Of a stretch of DNA of 64,000 nucleotides, positions 48,676 to 56,150 are shown in pieces (position 1 is the first letter of the stretch; every line of letters begins with the position of its first letter). The DNA comes from Novosphingobium jiangmenense (GTDB taxonomy: Bacteria > Pseudomonadota > Alphaproteobacteria > Sphingomonadales > Sphingomonadaceae). A program made the translations under genes and the position numbers. The stretch lies in assembly GCF_015694345.1 (NCBI RefSeq), contig NZ_JADQDC010000016.1, positions 1 through 64,000 of the forward strand, read 5' to 3'. Below the pieces are notes generated by a model. That model saw only the letters and a program-made list of their open reading frames with translations. It searched no databases and was not told the origin of the DNA.

Positions 48676-50738
48676 GCCTCCACCCCCAGCTGCCACAGGA
48701 TGAAGGCGAACTCTTCCGCTGTTTCCTTCAAGCTCTCGAACCGGCCCGACTTGCCGCCGTGCCCTGCGCCCATGTTGGTCTTTAGGATCAGCTCGTTGGC
48801 GTCGGTCTTCACCTCGCGCAGCTTGGCCACCCACTTGGCGGGCTCCCAATAGGTCACGCGCGGATCATTGAGTCCCGCCGTCACCATCAGCGGCGGATAG
48901 GCCTGGGCCTTGACCTGATCGTAGGGCGAGTACGAGTGGATCAGCTCGAACGCGGCCTTGTCCTCAATCGGGTTGCCCCATTCCGGCCATTCGCCGGGGG
49001 TGAGCGGCAGGTCCTCGTCGAGCATGGTGTTGAGCACGTCGACGAACGGCACATGCGCCACGACCGCGCCCCACAGCTCGGGATCGGAATTGATCACCGC
49101 ACCCATCAGCTCGCCCCCGGCCGAGCCGCCCGAGATGCTGATCTTGCCGGCCTGCGTGAAGCCGCGCTCGATCAGGCCCTTCGCCACGTCCACGAAGTCG
49201 TTGAAGGTATTGGTCCGCGCCTCCAGCTTTCCGGCCTTGTACCACGCGCGGCCAAGGTCATCGCCGCCCCGGATATGCGCGATGGCATAGGCAAAGCCGC
49301 GATCGACGAGGCTCAGGCGCGTGGTCGAGAAGCCGGGGCCAATGGCGATGCCATAGGCGCCATACCCATAGAGATGCAGCGGCCCACCGGACTTGCGGTC
49401 CTTGCGCCAGACCACGCTGACCGGAACCATCGTGCCGTCGCGGGCAGCGATTTCCAGCCGCGCGGTTTCGTAGAGCGAGGCGTCATACCCGCTCGGGATT
49501 TCCTGCACCTTGAGCAGCGTCAGGCTGCGGGTGGCCACGTGGTAGTCATAGGACGACGCCGGGCTGACCATCGATTCATAGCCGACGCGCAGCACCGACA
49601 TGTCCCACTCGGGATTGTCGCCCAATGAGGCTTCGTAGCTCGCCTCCGGGAATTCGATCGGTTCGACCCGCGAAGGATCGTCGTAATAGCGCACCTCGAT
49701 GCGATCCAGCCCGCGCACCCGGCCTTCGGTGACGTAGAAATTGCGGAACAGGTCGAACCCGGTGAGATAGAAATCGTCCGTCCCCTCGATCAACGTGGTC
49801 CAGTTGCCGGGATCGGACAGCGGCGCCGTCGCCAAACGGAAGTTCTCGTGCGTGTCGTTGGCGTGGATATAGAGCACGCCGTCACGCTCATCGACATCGT
49901 ACTCCACGCCCTTCTGCCGCGGCTTGACCAGCAGCGGCTCGGCCAGCGGATCGTCCGCCGGAACCAGCCGCACTTCGCCGGTTTCGTGGTCCCCGGTCGA
50001 GATGATCAGCCACTTCTCGTTCGCCGAAAGCGAAGCGCCGACGCGGAAGCCCTCGTCGTCCTCGTGATAGAGTTCGACGTCATTTTCCAGCGGCTGGCCG
50101 ATCCAGTGCAGACGGGCATTGTCCGTCCGCCAGTTCTCGTTGGCGAGGCTGTAGACGAGGCCGGTGTCGTCCTTCACCCAGATCAGGCCGGAGAGCGTAC
50201 CGGGGATTTCGTCGGGGAGGATCTCGCCGGTCGCGATTACCTTGATCCGCGCGGTGAAGCGCTCCGAGCCATTGTCGTCAACCGACCAAGCCAGCTTCGT
50301 CCCGTCCTTCGACACGGCAATCGCGCCGAGGCGGAAGTAGTCCTTGCCTTCGGCCAGCGCCACTTCATCAAGGATCAGTTCGTCCGCGCTGCCATCGTCG
50401 GCCGCGCCCACCGGACGGCGCCACCACTTCTTGTATTCGGCGCCTTCCTCGAATTCGATCCAGTAGAGGAAATCGCCATCCTTCTGCGGGACCGACTTGT
50501 CGGCCTCCTTGATGCGCGCGCGCATTTCCTTGAACAGCGCGTCGATCACCGGCTTGCGTTCGCCCATGCGGCTCTCGAACCAGGCGTTCTCGGCCTCGAG
50601 ATGGGCAAGCACGGTCTTGTCGGTCACCTCGGGATAGCCGGGATCGCGCAGCCAGGCGTAGTCGTCGGAAACGGTCAGGCCGTGGTGCGAGAAGCTGTGC
50701 GGGATCTTGGCGGCGACAGGAGGTGTGGCAATGCTCAT
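48672..50738 (-). CDS. ptrB: Oligopeptidase B (S9 prolyl-oligopeptidase family)
   Basis: A 688-residue cytosolic serine peptidase that cleaves peptides after basic residues. The N-terminal beta-propeller (about 70-410) starts with HHGLTVSDDYAWLRDPGYPEV. The C-terminal alpha/beta hydrolase domain has the nucleophile in ISGGSAGGELMGAVIN, the Asp in AGLNDPRVTYWEPAKWVAKLR and the His in KTNMGAGHGGKSGRFE. The start is uncertain: ATG 50738 gives MSIATPP but its GAGGG is very close; ATG 50747 adds three residues. It is divergent from the aminopeptidase P gene with about 65 bp between starts. Confidence 0.94.
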   Translation of the reverse strand: MSIATPPVAAKIPHSFSHHGLTVSDDYAWLRDPGYPEVTDKTVLAHLEAENAWFESRMGERKPVIDALFKEMRARIKEADKSVPQKDGDFLYWIEFEEGAEYKKWWRRPVGAADDGSADELILDEVALAEGKDYFRLGAIAVSKDGTKLAWSVDDNGSERFTARIKVIATGEILPDEIPGTLSGLIWVKDDTGLVYSLANENWRTDNARLHWIGQPLENDVELYHEDDEGFRVGASLSANEKWLIISTGDHETGEVRLVPADDPLAEPLLVKPRQKGVEYDVDERDGVLYIHANDTHENFRLATAPLSDPGNWTTLIEGTDDFYLTGFDLFRNFYVTEGRVRGLDRIEVRYYDDPSRVEPIEFPEASYEASLGDNPEWDMSVLRVGYESMVSPASSYDYHVATRSLTLLKVQEIPSGYDASLYETARLEIAARDGTMVPVSVVWRKDRKSGGPLHLYGYGAYGIAIGPGFSTTRLSLVDRGFAYAIAHIRGGDDLGRAWYKAGKLEARTNTFNDFVDVAKGLIERGFTQAGKISISGGSAGGELMGAVINSDPELWGAVVAHVPFVDVLNTMLDEDLPLTPGEWPEWGNPIEDKAAFELIHSYSPYDQVKAQAYPPLMVTAGLNDPRVTYWEPAKWVAKLREVKTDANELILKTNMGAGHGGKSGRFESLKETAEEFAFILWQLGVEA

Positions 50739-50804
50739 CCCTCGCATCTATGTTGCGCACATGATGCCCGCAAGGCGGGCCGCCCACATTCAGGACCTTA
50801 TCCC

Positions 50805-52610
50805 ATGCTGATGCAGACTCACGAAGCCCGCCTCGACGCCTTGCGCAAGCAGCTTGCCAAGGACGGCCTCGACGGCTTCGTCATCCCGATCTCCGACGAG
50901 CACATGAGCGAATACGTCGGCGCCTATGCCAAGCGGCTGGAATGGCTGACCGGCTTTGGCGGTTCGGCGGGCACGGCAGTTGTCCTCGCCAACGAGGCGG
51001 CGATCTTCGTCGACGGGCGCTATACCCTGCAGGTGCGCGATCAGGTCGATGGCAAGCTGTGGTCGTACCAGTCGGTGCCGCAGACCAGCGTCGGCGAATG
51101 GCTGGCCGCTCACGTGCCGCAAGGCGCGAAGATCGGCTTCGATGCCTGGCTGCACTCCGAAGGCTGGGTCGAATCCGTTTGCGCCGCGCTCGACAAGCGT
51201 GATGCGACGCTGGTCCCGGTGGCGCACAATCCGGTCGATGCGGTGTGGGAGGATCAGCCCCAACGCTCGCTTGCCGTGGCCGTGCCCCATGCCGATGAAC
51301 ACGCCGGACAGTCCGCGCACGAAAAGCGCGCAGCCGTCGCGGAATGGCTCGGCAGCAACGGCTATGACGCGGCGGTGATCACCGCGCTCGATTCGGTGGC
51401 GTGGCTGCTCAACATTCGCGGGTCGGACGTCGATCGCACGCCGGTTGCGCTGTCGTTCGTGATCGCCAATGCCGATGGCACGGCGGATCTGTTCATCGCG
51501 CCCGAGAAGGTCACGCCTGAACTGACTGCGCATCTGGGCAATGCCGTGCGTGTCCACCCGCGCGACGCCTTCCTTCATGCTCTTGGCGAGATGAAAGGCC
51601 GCAAGGTCGCCGTCGATCCCGAACGCTCGGTCGCCGCGATCTTCCAAGCGCTCCATCAGGCAGGCGCCGAAGCCGTTGCGGTGACCGACCCGGTCGTCCT
51701 GCCCAAGGCGATCAAGAACCCGGTCGAGCAGGCGGGGCACCGCGCCGCCCAGGCCCGCGATGGCGCGGCCATCGCCCGCTTCCTGCGCTGGATCGCAGTC
51801 GAGGCGCCCAAGGGCACGGTCACCGAACTTTCCGCAGCCGACCGCCTGCAAGCCTTCCGGGCCGAGGGCGGATTGCTTCGCGACTTGTCCTTCGACACGA
51901 TCTCAGGCGCCGGGCCGACCGGCGCGATAGTCCACTACCGGGTCAGCGAGGAGACCAGCCGCACGCTGGAGCCCAACAGCGTCTACCTCGTCGATTCGGG
52001 CGGGCAGTATGTTGACGGCACCACCGACATCACCCGCACCGTCTGGGTCGGCCCGGATGCGCCGCACGCGGAGGTCAAGGACCGCTTCACCCGCGTGCTG
52101 AAGGGCCACATCGCGCTTGCCCGCGCCGTCTTTCCCAAGGGCACGGCGGGTAGCCAGCTTGACAGTTTCGCCCGCCAGTTCCTGTGGTCGGCAGGGCTCG
52201 ACTACGCCCACGGCACTGGCCACGGCGTTGGCAGCTTCCTCGCCGTCCACGAAGGCCCGCAACGCATCGCCAAGGCGAGCGGCGGACAGGCGGGCACCGG
52301 CCAGCCGCTGATGCCAGGCATGATCCTCTCGAACGAGCCGGGCTATTACAAGACCGGCGAGTACGGCATCCGCATCGAAAATCTCGTGCTGGTCGAGAAG
52401 CGCGACATCGCCGGAGCGGAGGGCGAGTTCTATGGCTTCGAGACGCTTACCTTCGCGCCGATCGCCCGCGATCTGGTCGATGTCGCGCTGCTTTCGCCCG
52501 AGGAGCGCGAGTGGCTCGACACCTATCACGCCAAGGTGCGCGAAGTGCTCGCTCCGCAGCTGTCCGGCGACGATCTGGCTTGGCTCGAGGCCGCCTGCGC
52601 GCCCTTGTGA
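50805..52610 (+). CDS. pepP: Aminopeptidase P (M24B Xaa-Pro aminopeptidase)
   Basis: A 601-residue long-form aminopeptidase P with two creatinase-like N-terminal domains (about 1-300; begins MLMQTHEARLDALRKQLAKDGLDGFVIP) and a pita-bread catalytic domain (about 305-590). The metal ligands are visible in LVDSGGQYVDGTTDITRTVW (two Asp), GTGHGVGSFLAVHEGPQRI (His), LSNEPGYYKTGEYGIRIENL (Glu) and FYGFETLTFAP (Glu). It removes N-terminal residues preceding proline. The start ATG 50805 follows AGGA; a second ATG at 50811 is possible. Confidence 0.94.
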   Translation: MLMQTHEARLDALRKQLAKDGLDGFVIPISDEHMSEYVGAYAKRLEWLTGFGGSAGTAVVLANEAAIFVDGRYTLQVRDQVDGKLWSYQSVPQTSVGEWLAAHVPQGAKIGFDAWLHSEGWVESVCAALDKRDATLVPVAHNPVDAVWEDQPQRSLAVAVPHADEHAGQSAHEKRAAVAEWLGSNGYDAAVITALDSVAWLLNIRGSDVDRTPVALSFVIANADGTADLFIAPEKVTPELTAHLGNAVRVHPRDAFLHALGEMKGRKVAVDPERSVAAIFQALHQAGAEAVAVTDPVVLPKAIKNPVEQAGHRAAQARDGAAIARFLRWIAVEAPKGTVTELSAADRLQAFRAEGGLLRDLSFDTISGAGPTGAIVHYRVSEETSRTLEPNSVYLVDSGGQYVDGTTDITRTVWVGPDAPHAEVKDRFTRVLKGHIALARAVFPKGTAGSQLDSFARQFLWSAGLDYAHGTGHGVGSFLAVHEGPQRIAKASGGQAGTGQPLMPGMILSNEPGYYKTGEYGIRIENLVLVEKRDIAGAEGEFYGFETLTFAPIARDLVDVALLSPEEREWLDTYHAKVREVLAPQLSGDDLAWLEAACAPL

Positions 52611-52629
52611 CGGCCTCATTGTTCACGTA

Positions 52630-52661
52630 TTGTTCCTTATCGACTCACGGATAAGGAACAA
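52630..52661 (+). promoter_or_regulatory. Perfect 11-bp stem-loop containing the RBS of the VOC gene
   Basis: TTGTTCCTTAT and ATAAGGAACAA form a perfect stem with a 10-nt loop. The right arm carries AAGGA (52653-52657), the likely RBS 8 nt before the ATG at 52666. It starts 20 bp after the pepP stop, so it could also serve as a terminator of pepP or a protein operator. Confidence 0.6.
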
Positions 52662-52665
52662 TGCG

Positions 52666-53034
52666 ATGATCGGATACGTCACTGTCGGCACCAATGATCT
52701 GGCGAAGGCTGCCGCCTTCTACGATGCCATCGCTGCAGAAATGGGCGTGGGCCGGATGATGGAGTTCGAAACCGGCATTGCCTGGGGCGCTCCGGGTGGC
52801 GGGGCGGGCATCGGCGCGATGGCACCGTTCGATGGCCAGCCCGCAACGGTCGGCAACGGCGTGATGGTCGCGCTCGAAGCGAAGGACAAGGAACAGGTCG
52901 GTCGCCTCCACGCCATCGCACTGGCGCACGGCGGCACTTGCGAAGGCGCGCCGGGCCTGCGCGGCGGCGGCTTCTATGCGGCCTATTTCCGCGATCCCGA
53001 TGGCAACAAGCTCAACGCTTTCGTGATGGGCTGA
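52666..53034 (+). CDS. VOC (glyoxalase/bleomycin-resistance) family protein
   Basis: A 122-residue vicinal-oxygen-chelate protein with two beta-alpha-beta-beta-beta units: MIGYVTVGTNDLAKAAAFYDAIAAEMG at the N-terminus and the closing GGGFYAAYFRDPDGNKLNAFV. The usual first metal His is replaced in the opening (YVTVGTND), so an enzymatic metal site is doubtful. The ATG at 52666 was chosen because of the RBS AAGGA 8 nt upstream, which lies in a stable hairpin. The gene is downstream of pepP on the same strand. Confidence 0.88.
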   Translation: MIGYVTVGTNDLAKAAAFYDAIAAEMGVGRMMEFETGIAWGAPGGGAGIGAMAPFDGQPATVGNGVMVALEAKDKEQVGRLHAIALAHGGTCEGAPGLRGGGFYAAYFRDPDGNKLNAFVMG

Positions 53035-53074
53035 CCGCCCGCGCTTGCGCCCGCATGAACGGCGATCGGCAGGC

Positions 53075-53124
53075 GCGACAAATTGCGACAATAAACCCGC
53101 GTCCCCGGCATAGTCGCGCGACAA
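53075..53124 (+). promoter_or_regulatory. Three GCGACAA sites upstream of the EF-hand/two-component operon
   Basis: GCGACAA occurs at 53075-53081, 53085-53091 and 53118-53124. The first two are spaced exactly 10 bp apart and the third lies three turns on. Direct repeats at 10-bp spacing are how OmpR-family regulators bind, and the operon encodes one. Confidence 0.4.
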
Positions 53125-53202
53125 GCTGCGCCTAGATAGGGACTACAGGAACTGCGGTCGCCGGCTTTCAGTCCCCCCTGAGCAAGGCATCCCTCCCCCT
53201 CT

Positions 53203-53217
53203 CCTTGCTGAGCAAGG
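53203..53217. repeat. Short inverted repeat in the leader of the EF-hand gene
   Basis: CCTTGC-TGA-GCAAGG forms a 6-bp stem. The motif CTGAGCAAGGC also occurs once more about 30 bp upstream as a direct repeat. Confidence 0.4.
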
Positions 53218-53258
53218 CGGCCGCAGTCTCCTCCCTCTCTCCTGACGGGAACGGACCA

Positions 53259-53873
53259 ATGAAGACATTCCAGATAGCGGCCGTCGCCGCAGTGACGGCC
53301 ACGGCCTCGCTCGCGCTCTACGCCGCCTCGCCTGCCTTCGCGCAGAAAATGGACGCCGACGGCGACAAGACCATCACCTGGGCCGAAGCCAAGGCCAAGT
53401 CCGACGAGATGTGGACCAAGCTCGACGTCAACAAGGACGGCAAGCTCGACAAGGCTGACCAGAGCGCCAAGTGGGCCGAGAAGTTCGCCGAGATCGACAC
53501 CGACAAGAACGGTTCGATCAGCCAGGCTGAATTCATTGCCCATCACCAGCAGATGAAGGGTCCCGAAGGCCCGGACGGTGACCACAAGGGCCATCGCGGC
53601 GGTCGTCGTCACGGCGGCATGGGCGGCATGATGATGGGCGGCCACATGGCAATGATGGCCGACGCCAACAAGGACGGCACCGTCACCCGCGCCGAATTCG
53701 ATGCTGGCGTGAAGGCGCACTTCGACATGGCCGACGCCAACAAGGACGGCAAGATCACCCCGGAAGAGCGTCGCGCTGCGATGAAGGCCATGGTGGGCAA
53801 GATGCGCGGCCCGCATGAAGGACACATGGGCGCAATGGGCGATGGACCTCCGCCGCCGCCTCCGGCAGACTGA
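53259..53873 (+). CDS. Periplasmic EF-hand calcium-binding protein
   Basis: A 204-residue exported protein. The signal peptide (MKTFQIAAVAAVTATASLALYAASPAFA) is followed by five EF-hand-type loops at about 32-43 (DADGDKTITWAE), 56-67 (DVNKDGKLDKAD), 80-91 (DTDKNGSISQAE), 135-146 (DANKDGTVTRAE) and 159-170 (DANKDGKITPEE). Between the third and fourth lies a Gly/His/Met-rich linker that might bind metals. It is probably a Ca2+ sensor or buffer. It is the first gene of an apparent operon: the response regulator starts 6 bp after its stop. Confidence 0.92.
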   Translation: MKTFQIAAVAAVTATASLALYAASPAFAQKMDADGDKTITWAEAKAKSDEMWTKLDVNKDGKLDKADQSAKWAEKFAEIDTDKNGSISQAEFIAHHQQMKGPEGPDGDHKGHRGGRRHGGMGGMMMGGHMAMMADANKDGTVTRAEFDAGVKAHFDMADANKDGKITPEERRAAMKAMVGKMRGPHEGHMGAMGDGPPPPPPAD

Positions 53874-53879
53874 CGCATA

Positions 53880-54617
53880 ATGAACGAAGCGCCGATCCGA
53901 CTGCTCCTGGTCGATGACGAACCTGCGCTGCGCGAACCCCTGGCGGACTATCTGGTCCGGCAGGGGTTTGTCGTCACGCAGGCCGGAACCGCTGCCGAAG
54001 CCCGCAGCCGCCTGCTCGAAGCGGGCTGCGACCTTGTCCTGCTCGACATCATGATGCCGGGCGAGGACGGTTTGTCGCTCTGCCGCCACCTCGTCGAGGC
54101 CAAGCGGCTGCCGGTCATCTTCATCACCGCCAAGGGCGAATCGACCGACCGCATCGTCGGGCTGGAAATCGGCGCCGACGACTACGTGGTGAAGCCGTTC
54201 GACCCGCGTGAGCTCGTCGCCCGCATCCGCTCGGTCCTGCGCCGCGCGACCAAGCAGTCGAGCGAAGTATCGGACGCGGTGATCTACGAATTCGAAGGCT
54301 GGCGGCTCGATCCGCTCAAGCGCCGCCTGATCGACCGCGAAGGCGCGAACGTCGCCATTTCCTCGGCCGAGTTCCGCCTGCTCATGGCCTTCCTCGACCA
54401 TCCCCGCCAGGTGCTCGACCGCGACCGCCTGCTCGACATGGTCCAGGGCCGCGAGGCGCACTTGTTCGACCGTGCGGTCGACAACCAGATTTCGCGCCTG
54501 CGCCGCAAGGTCGAGGTCGACAGCCGCAATCCCCAGCTGATCCAGACGGTATGGGGCGGCGGATACATGCTCGCCGCCGAAGTGCGCAAGCGCGCACCGA
54601 CCAGTGAAGAGGCCTGA
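53880..54617 (+). CDS. OmpR-family response regulator
   Basis: A 245-residue regulator with a receiver domain (about 7-120: VDDEPALREPLADYL, phospho-acceptor D56 in LVLLDIMMPGEDG, K in DYVVKPFDP) and a winged-helix DNA-binding domain (about 140-235: ISSAEFRLLMAFLDHPRQVLDRDRLLDMV, VDNQISRLRRKVE, QTVWGGGYML). It is encoded between the EF-hand protein and its likely kinase, which starts 5 bp after its stop. GCGACAA direct repeats upstream of the operon are candidate binding sites. Confidence 0.94.
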   Translation: MNEAPIRLLLVDDEPALREPLADYLVRQGFVVTQAGTAAEARSRLLEAGCDLVLLDIMMPGEDGLSLCRHLVEAKRLPVIFITAKGESTDRIVGLEIGADDYVVKPFDPRELVARIRSVLRRATKQSSEVSDAVIYEFEGWRLDPLKRRLIDREGANVAISSAEFRLLMAFLDHPRQVLDRDRLLDMVQGREAHLFDRAVDNQISRLRRKVEVDSRNPQLIQTVWGGGYMLAAEVRKRAPTSEEA

Positions 54618-54622
54618 CCGAG

Positions 54623-56014
54623 GTGAAGTCAATCCGCCTCTGGCCGCGCAGCCTGCAGGGCCAGGTCCTGCTGGCCATCGCGCTTGCGCTGCTGGTGGCG
54701 CAGACGATCTCCGCCGTGCTGATCTGGAAGGAACAGAACCACCGGCGCGAATCCAACATGGTCAGCTCCGCAGCCTTCCGCCTGCTTGGCCCCATGCCCG
54801 ACGGCAGGCGCAAGCACCGCGACGATGACGAGCGGGTGCCGCCGCCATTCCGGCTTGAACACTCGGCAAAGCCGATCCAGCGCGCCGGAGAACCGCGACT
54901 GCCGCGCGTGGAACATGAATTGGCGGAAGTCCTCGCGGCACAGGGGCTTTATCCCAAGCAGGTAATCGTGTTCGAGCGAGATCCCCGGACCGACCTCCCC
55001 AGCCTGCAGTTCATGCAGCGCCACCGGCGTGAACTTGCCGCCTTTTCGAACGAGCCGATGCCCCGCCTCGTCATTGCCTCGGTCCAGACCGGCACTGGCC
55101 AGTGGCTTTCCACCCGCGTCTTTACCGAAGGCGGCGAGTTGCGCGTGCTGGCTCCGCTGGTGGGCCAGACCATCGTGCTCTACCTCGTGCTCGTCGGCAC
55201 CATGGCACTGATCCTGCGCCGCATGGCACGGCCTTTGAAGGCCCTCACCCGCCGGGTCGAGGATTTCGCCGGCAACCGCACGCTCGATGGCCAGCTCCAG
55301 CCCGATGGCCCGGAGGATATCCAGGGCCTGATCGTGGCGCACAACGCCATGGAAGCGCGCATCGCGGCGATGCTCGATGAGAAGGACGTCATGCTCGGCG
55401 CAATCGGGCACGATCTCAAGACCCCGCTCGCCGCCCTGCGCGTGCGGATCGAGGCGGTCGAGGACGATGTCGAACGCGCCCGCATGGCCGCGACGATCGA
55501 AGACATCAACCGCTCGCTCGACGACATCCTCTCGCTCGCCCGGGTCGGCCGTCCGTCCGATCCCCTTGAACCCACCGAGCTCTCCGCCCTCGTCGCCGAC
55601 GTGATCGGCGAGTTCGAGGACATGGGCGAGCCGGTCGAGCTTGGCGATACCGACCGCATCGTCCTCCCCGTCCGCGCCACCTGGATGCGGCGTGCCCTGC
55701 GCAACCTCGTCTCCAACGCCATGCGCTATGGCGAGCGCGCGCGGATCACGCTCGCCCGCGAAGGCCGTGAGGCAGTGCTGCGCATCGAGGACGATGGCCC
55801 CGGCATCCCCGAACACGAAATCGCCCGCATGATGGAGCCGTTCACCCGGCTCGAGGCCTCGCGCAACAGCGGCACCGGCGGCACCGGCCTTGGCCTCACG
55901 CTCGCCCGCGCCATCGCTGATCAGCACGGTGGCACGCTTACCCTCGGCAATCGACGCGGGCCGCGCGGCACCATCACTGGCCTGACGGCCACATTGCGCC
56001 TGCCGGTCGGTTAA
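54623..56014 (+). CDS. EnvZ-like sensor histidine kinase
   Basis: A 463-residue membrane kinase. The first transmembrane helix is about 13-34 (GQVLLAIALALLVAQTISAVLI). The periplasmic sensor (about 35-178) is rich in Arg and Asp (GRRKHRDDDERVPPPF), and a second helix lies at about 180-199. Then come HAMP, HisKA (H263 in AIGHDLKTPLAALRVRIE) and HATPase (NLVSNAMRYGERAR, EDDGPGIPEHE, GTGGTGLGLTLARAIADQHGG). The GTG start at 54623 follows the regulator stop by 5 bp. The EF-hand neighbour suggests a calcium or envelope signal; that is inference. Confidence 0.93.
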   Translation: MKSIRLWPRSLQGQVLLAIALALLVAQTISAVLIWKEQNHRRESNMVSSAAFRLLGPMPDGRRKHRDDDERVPPPFRLEHSAKPIQRAGEPRLPRVEHELAEVLAAQGLYPKQVIVFERDPRTDLPSLQFMQRHRRELAAFSNEPMPRLVIASVQTGTGQWLSTRVFTEGGELRVLAPLVGQTIVLYLVLVGTMALILRRMARPLKALTRRVEDFAGNRTLDGQLQPDGPEDIQGLIVAHNAMEARIAAMLDEKDVMLGAIGHDLKTPLAALRVRIEAVEDDVERARMAATIEDINRSLDDILSLARVGRPSDPLEPTELSALVADVIGEFEDMGEPVELGDTDRIVLPVRATWMRRALRNLVSNAMRYGERARITLAREGREAVLRIEDDGPGIPEHEIARMMEPFTRLEASRNSGTGGTGLGLTLARAIADQHGGTLTLGNRRGPRGTITGLTATLRLPVG

Positions 56015-56150
56015 GCCACCGCTCATCCCCGGACAAATAGTCAACCGACACTCGTCGGAGCGCGCCTGTCGTTCGTCGAAAGGAGTCGCTTGTCCGTCGA
56101 CCGGTTGCTAGTGCAACCAATCTTCATTGCGCCGGGGAGTCATGTTCGGC

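Noticed and set aside
49848..50804. In-frame N-terminal extension of about 320 codons before aminopeptidase P
   Set aside because: It lies antisense to oligopeptidase B and adds no known domain; the family start matches the ATG at 50805 with an RBS.
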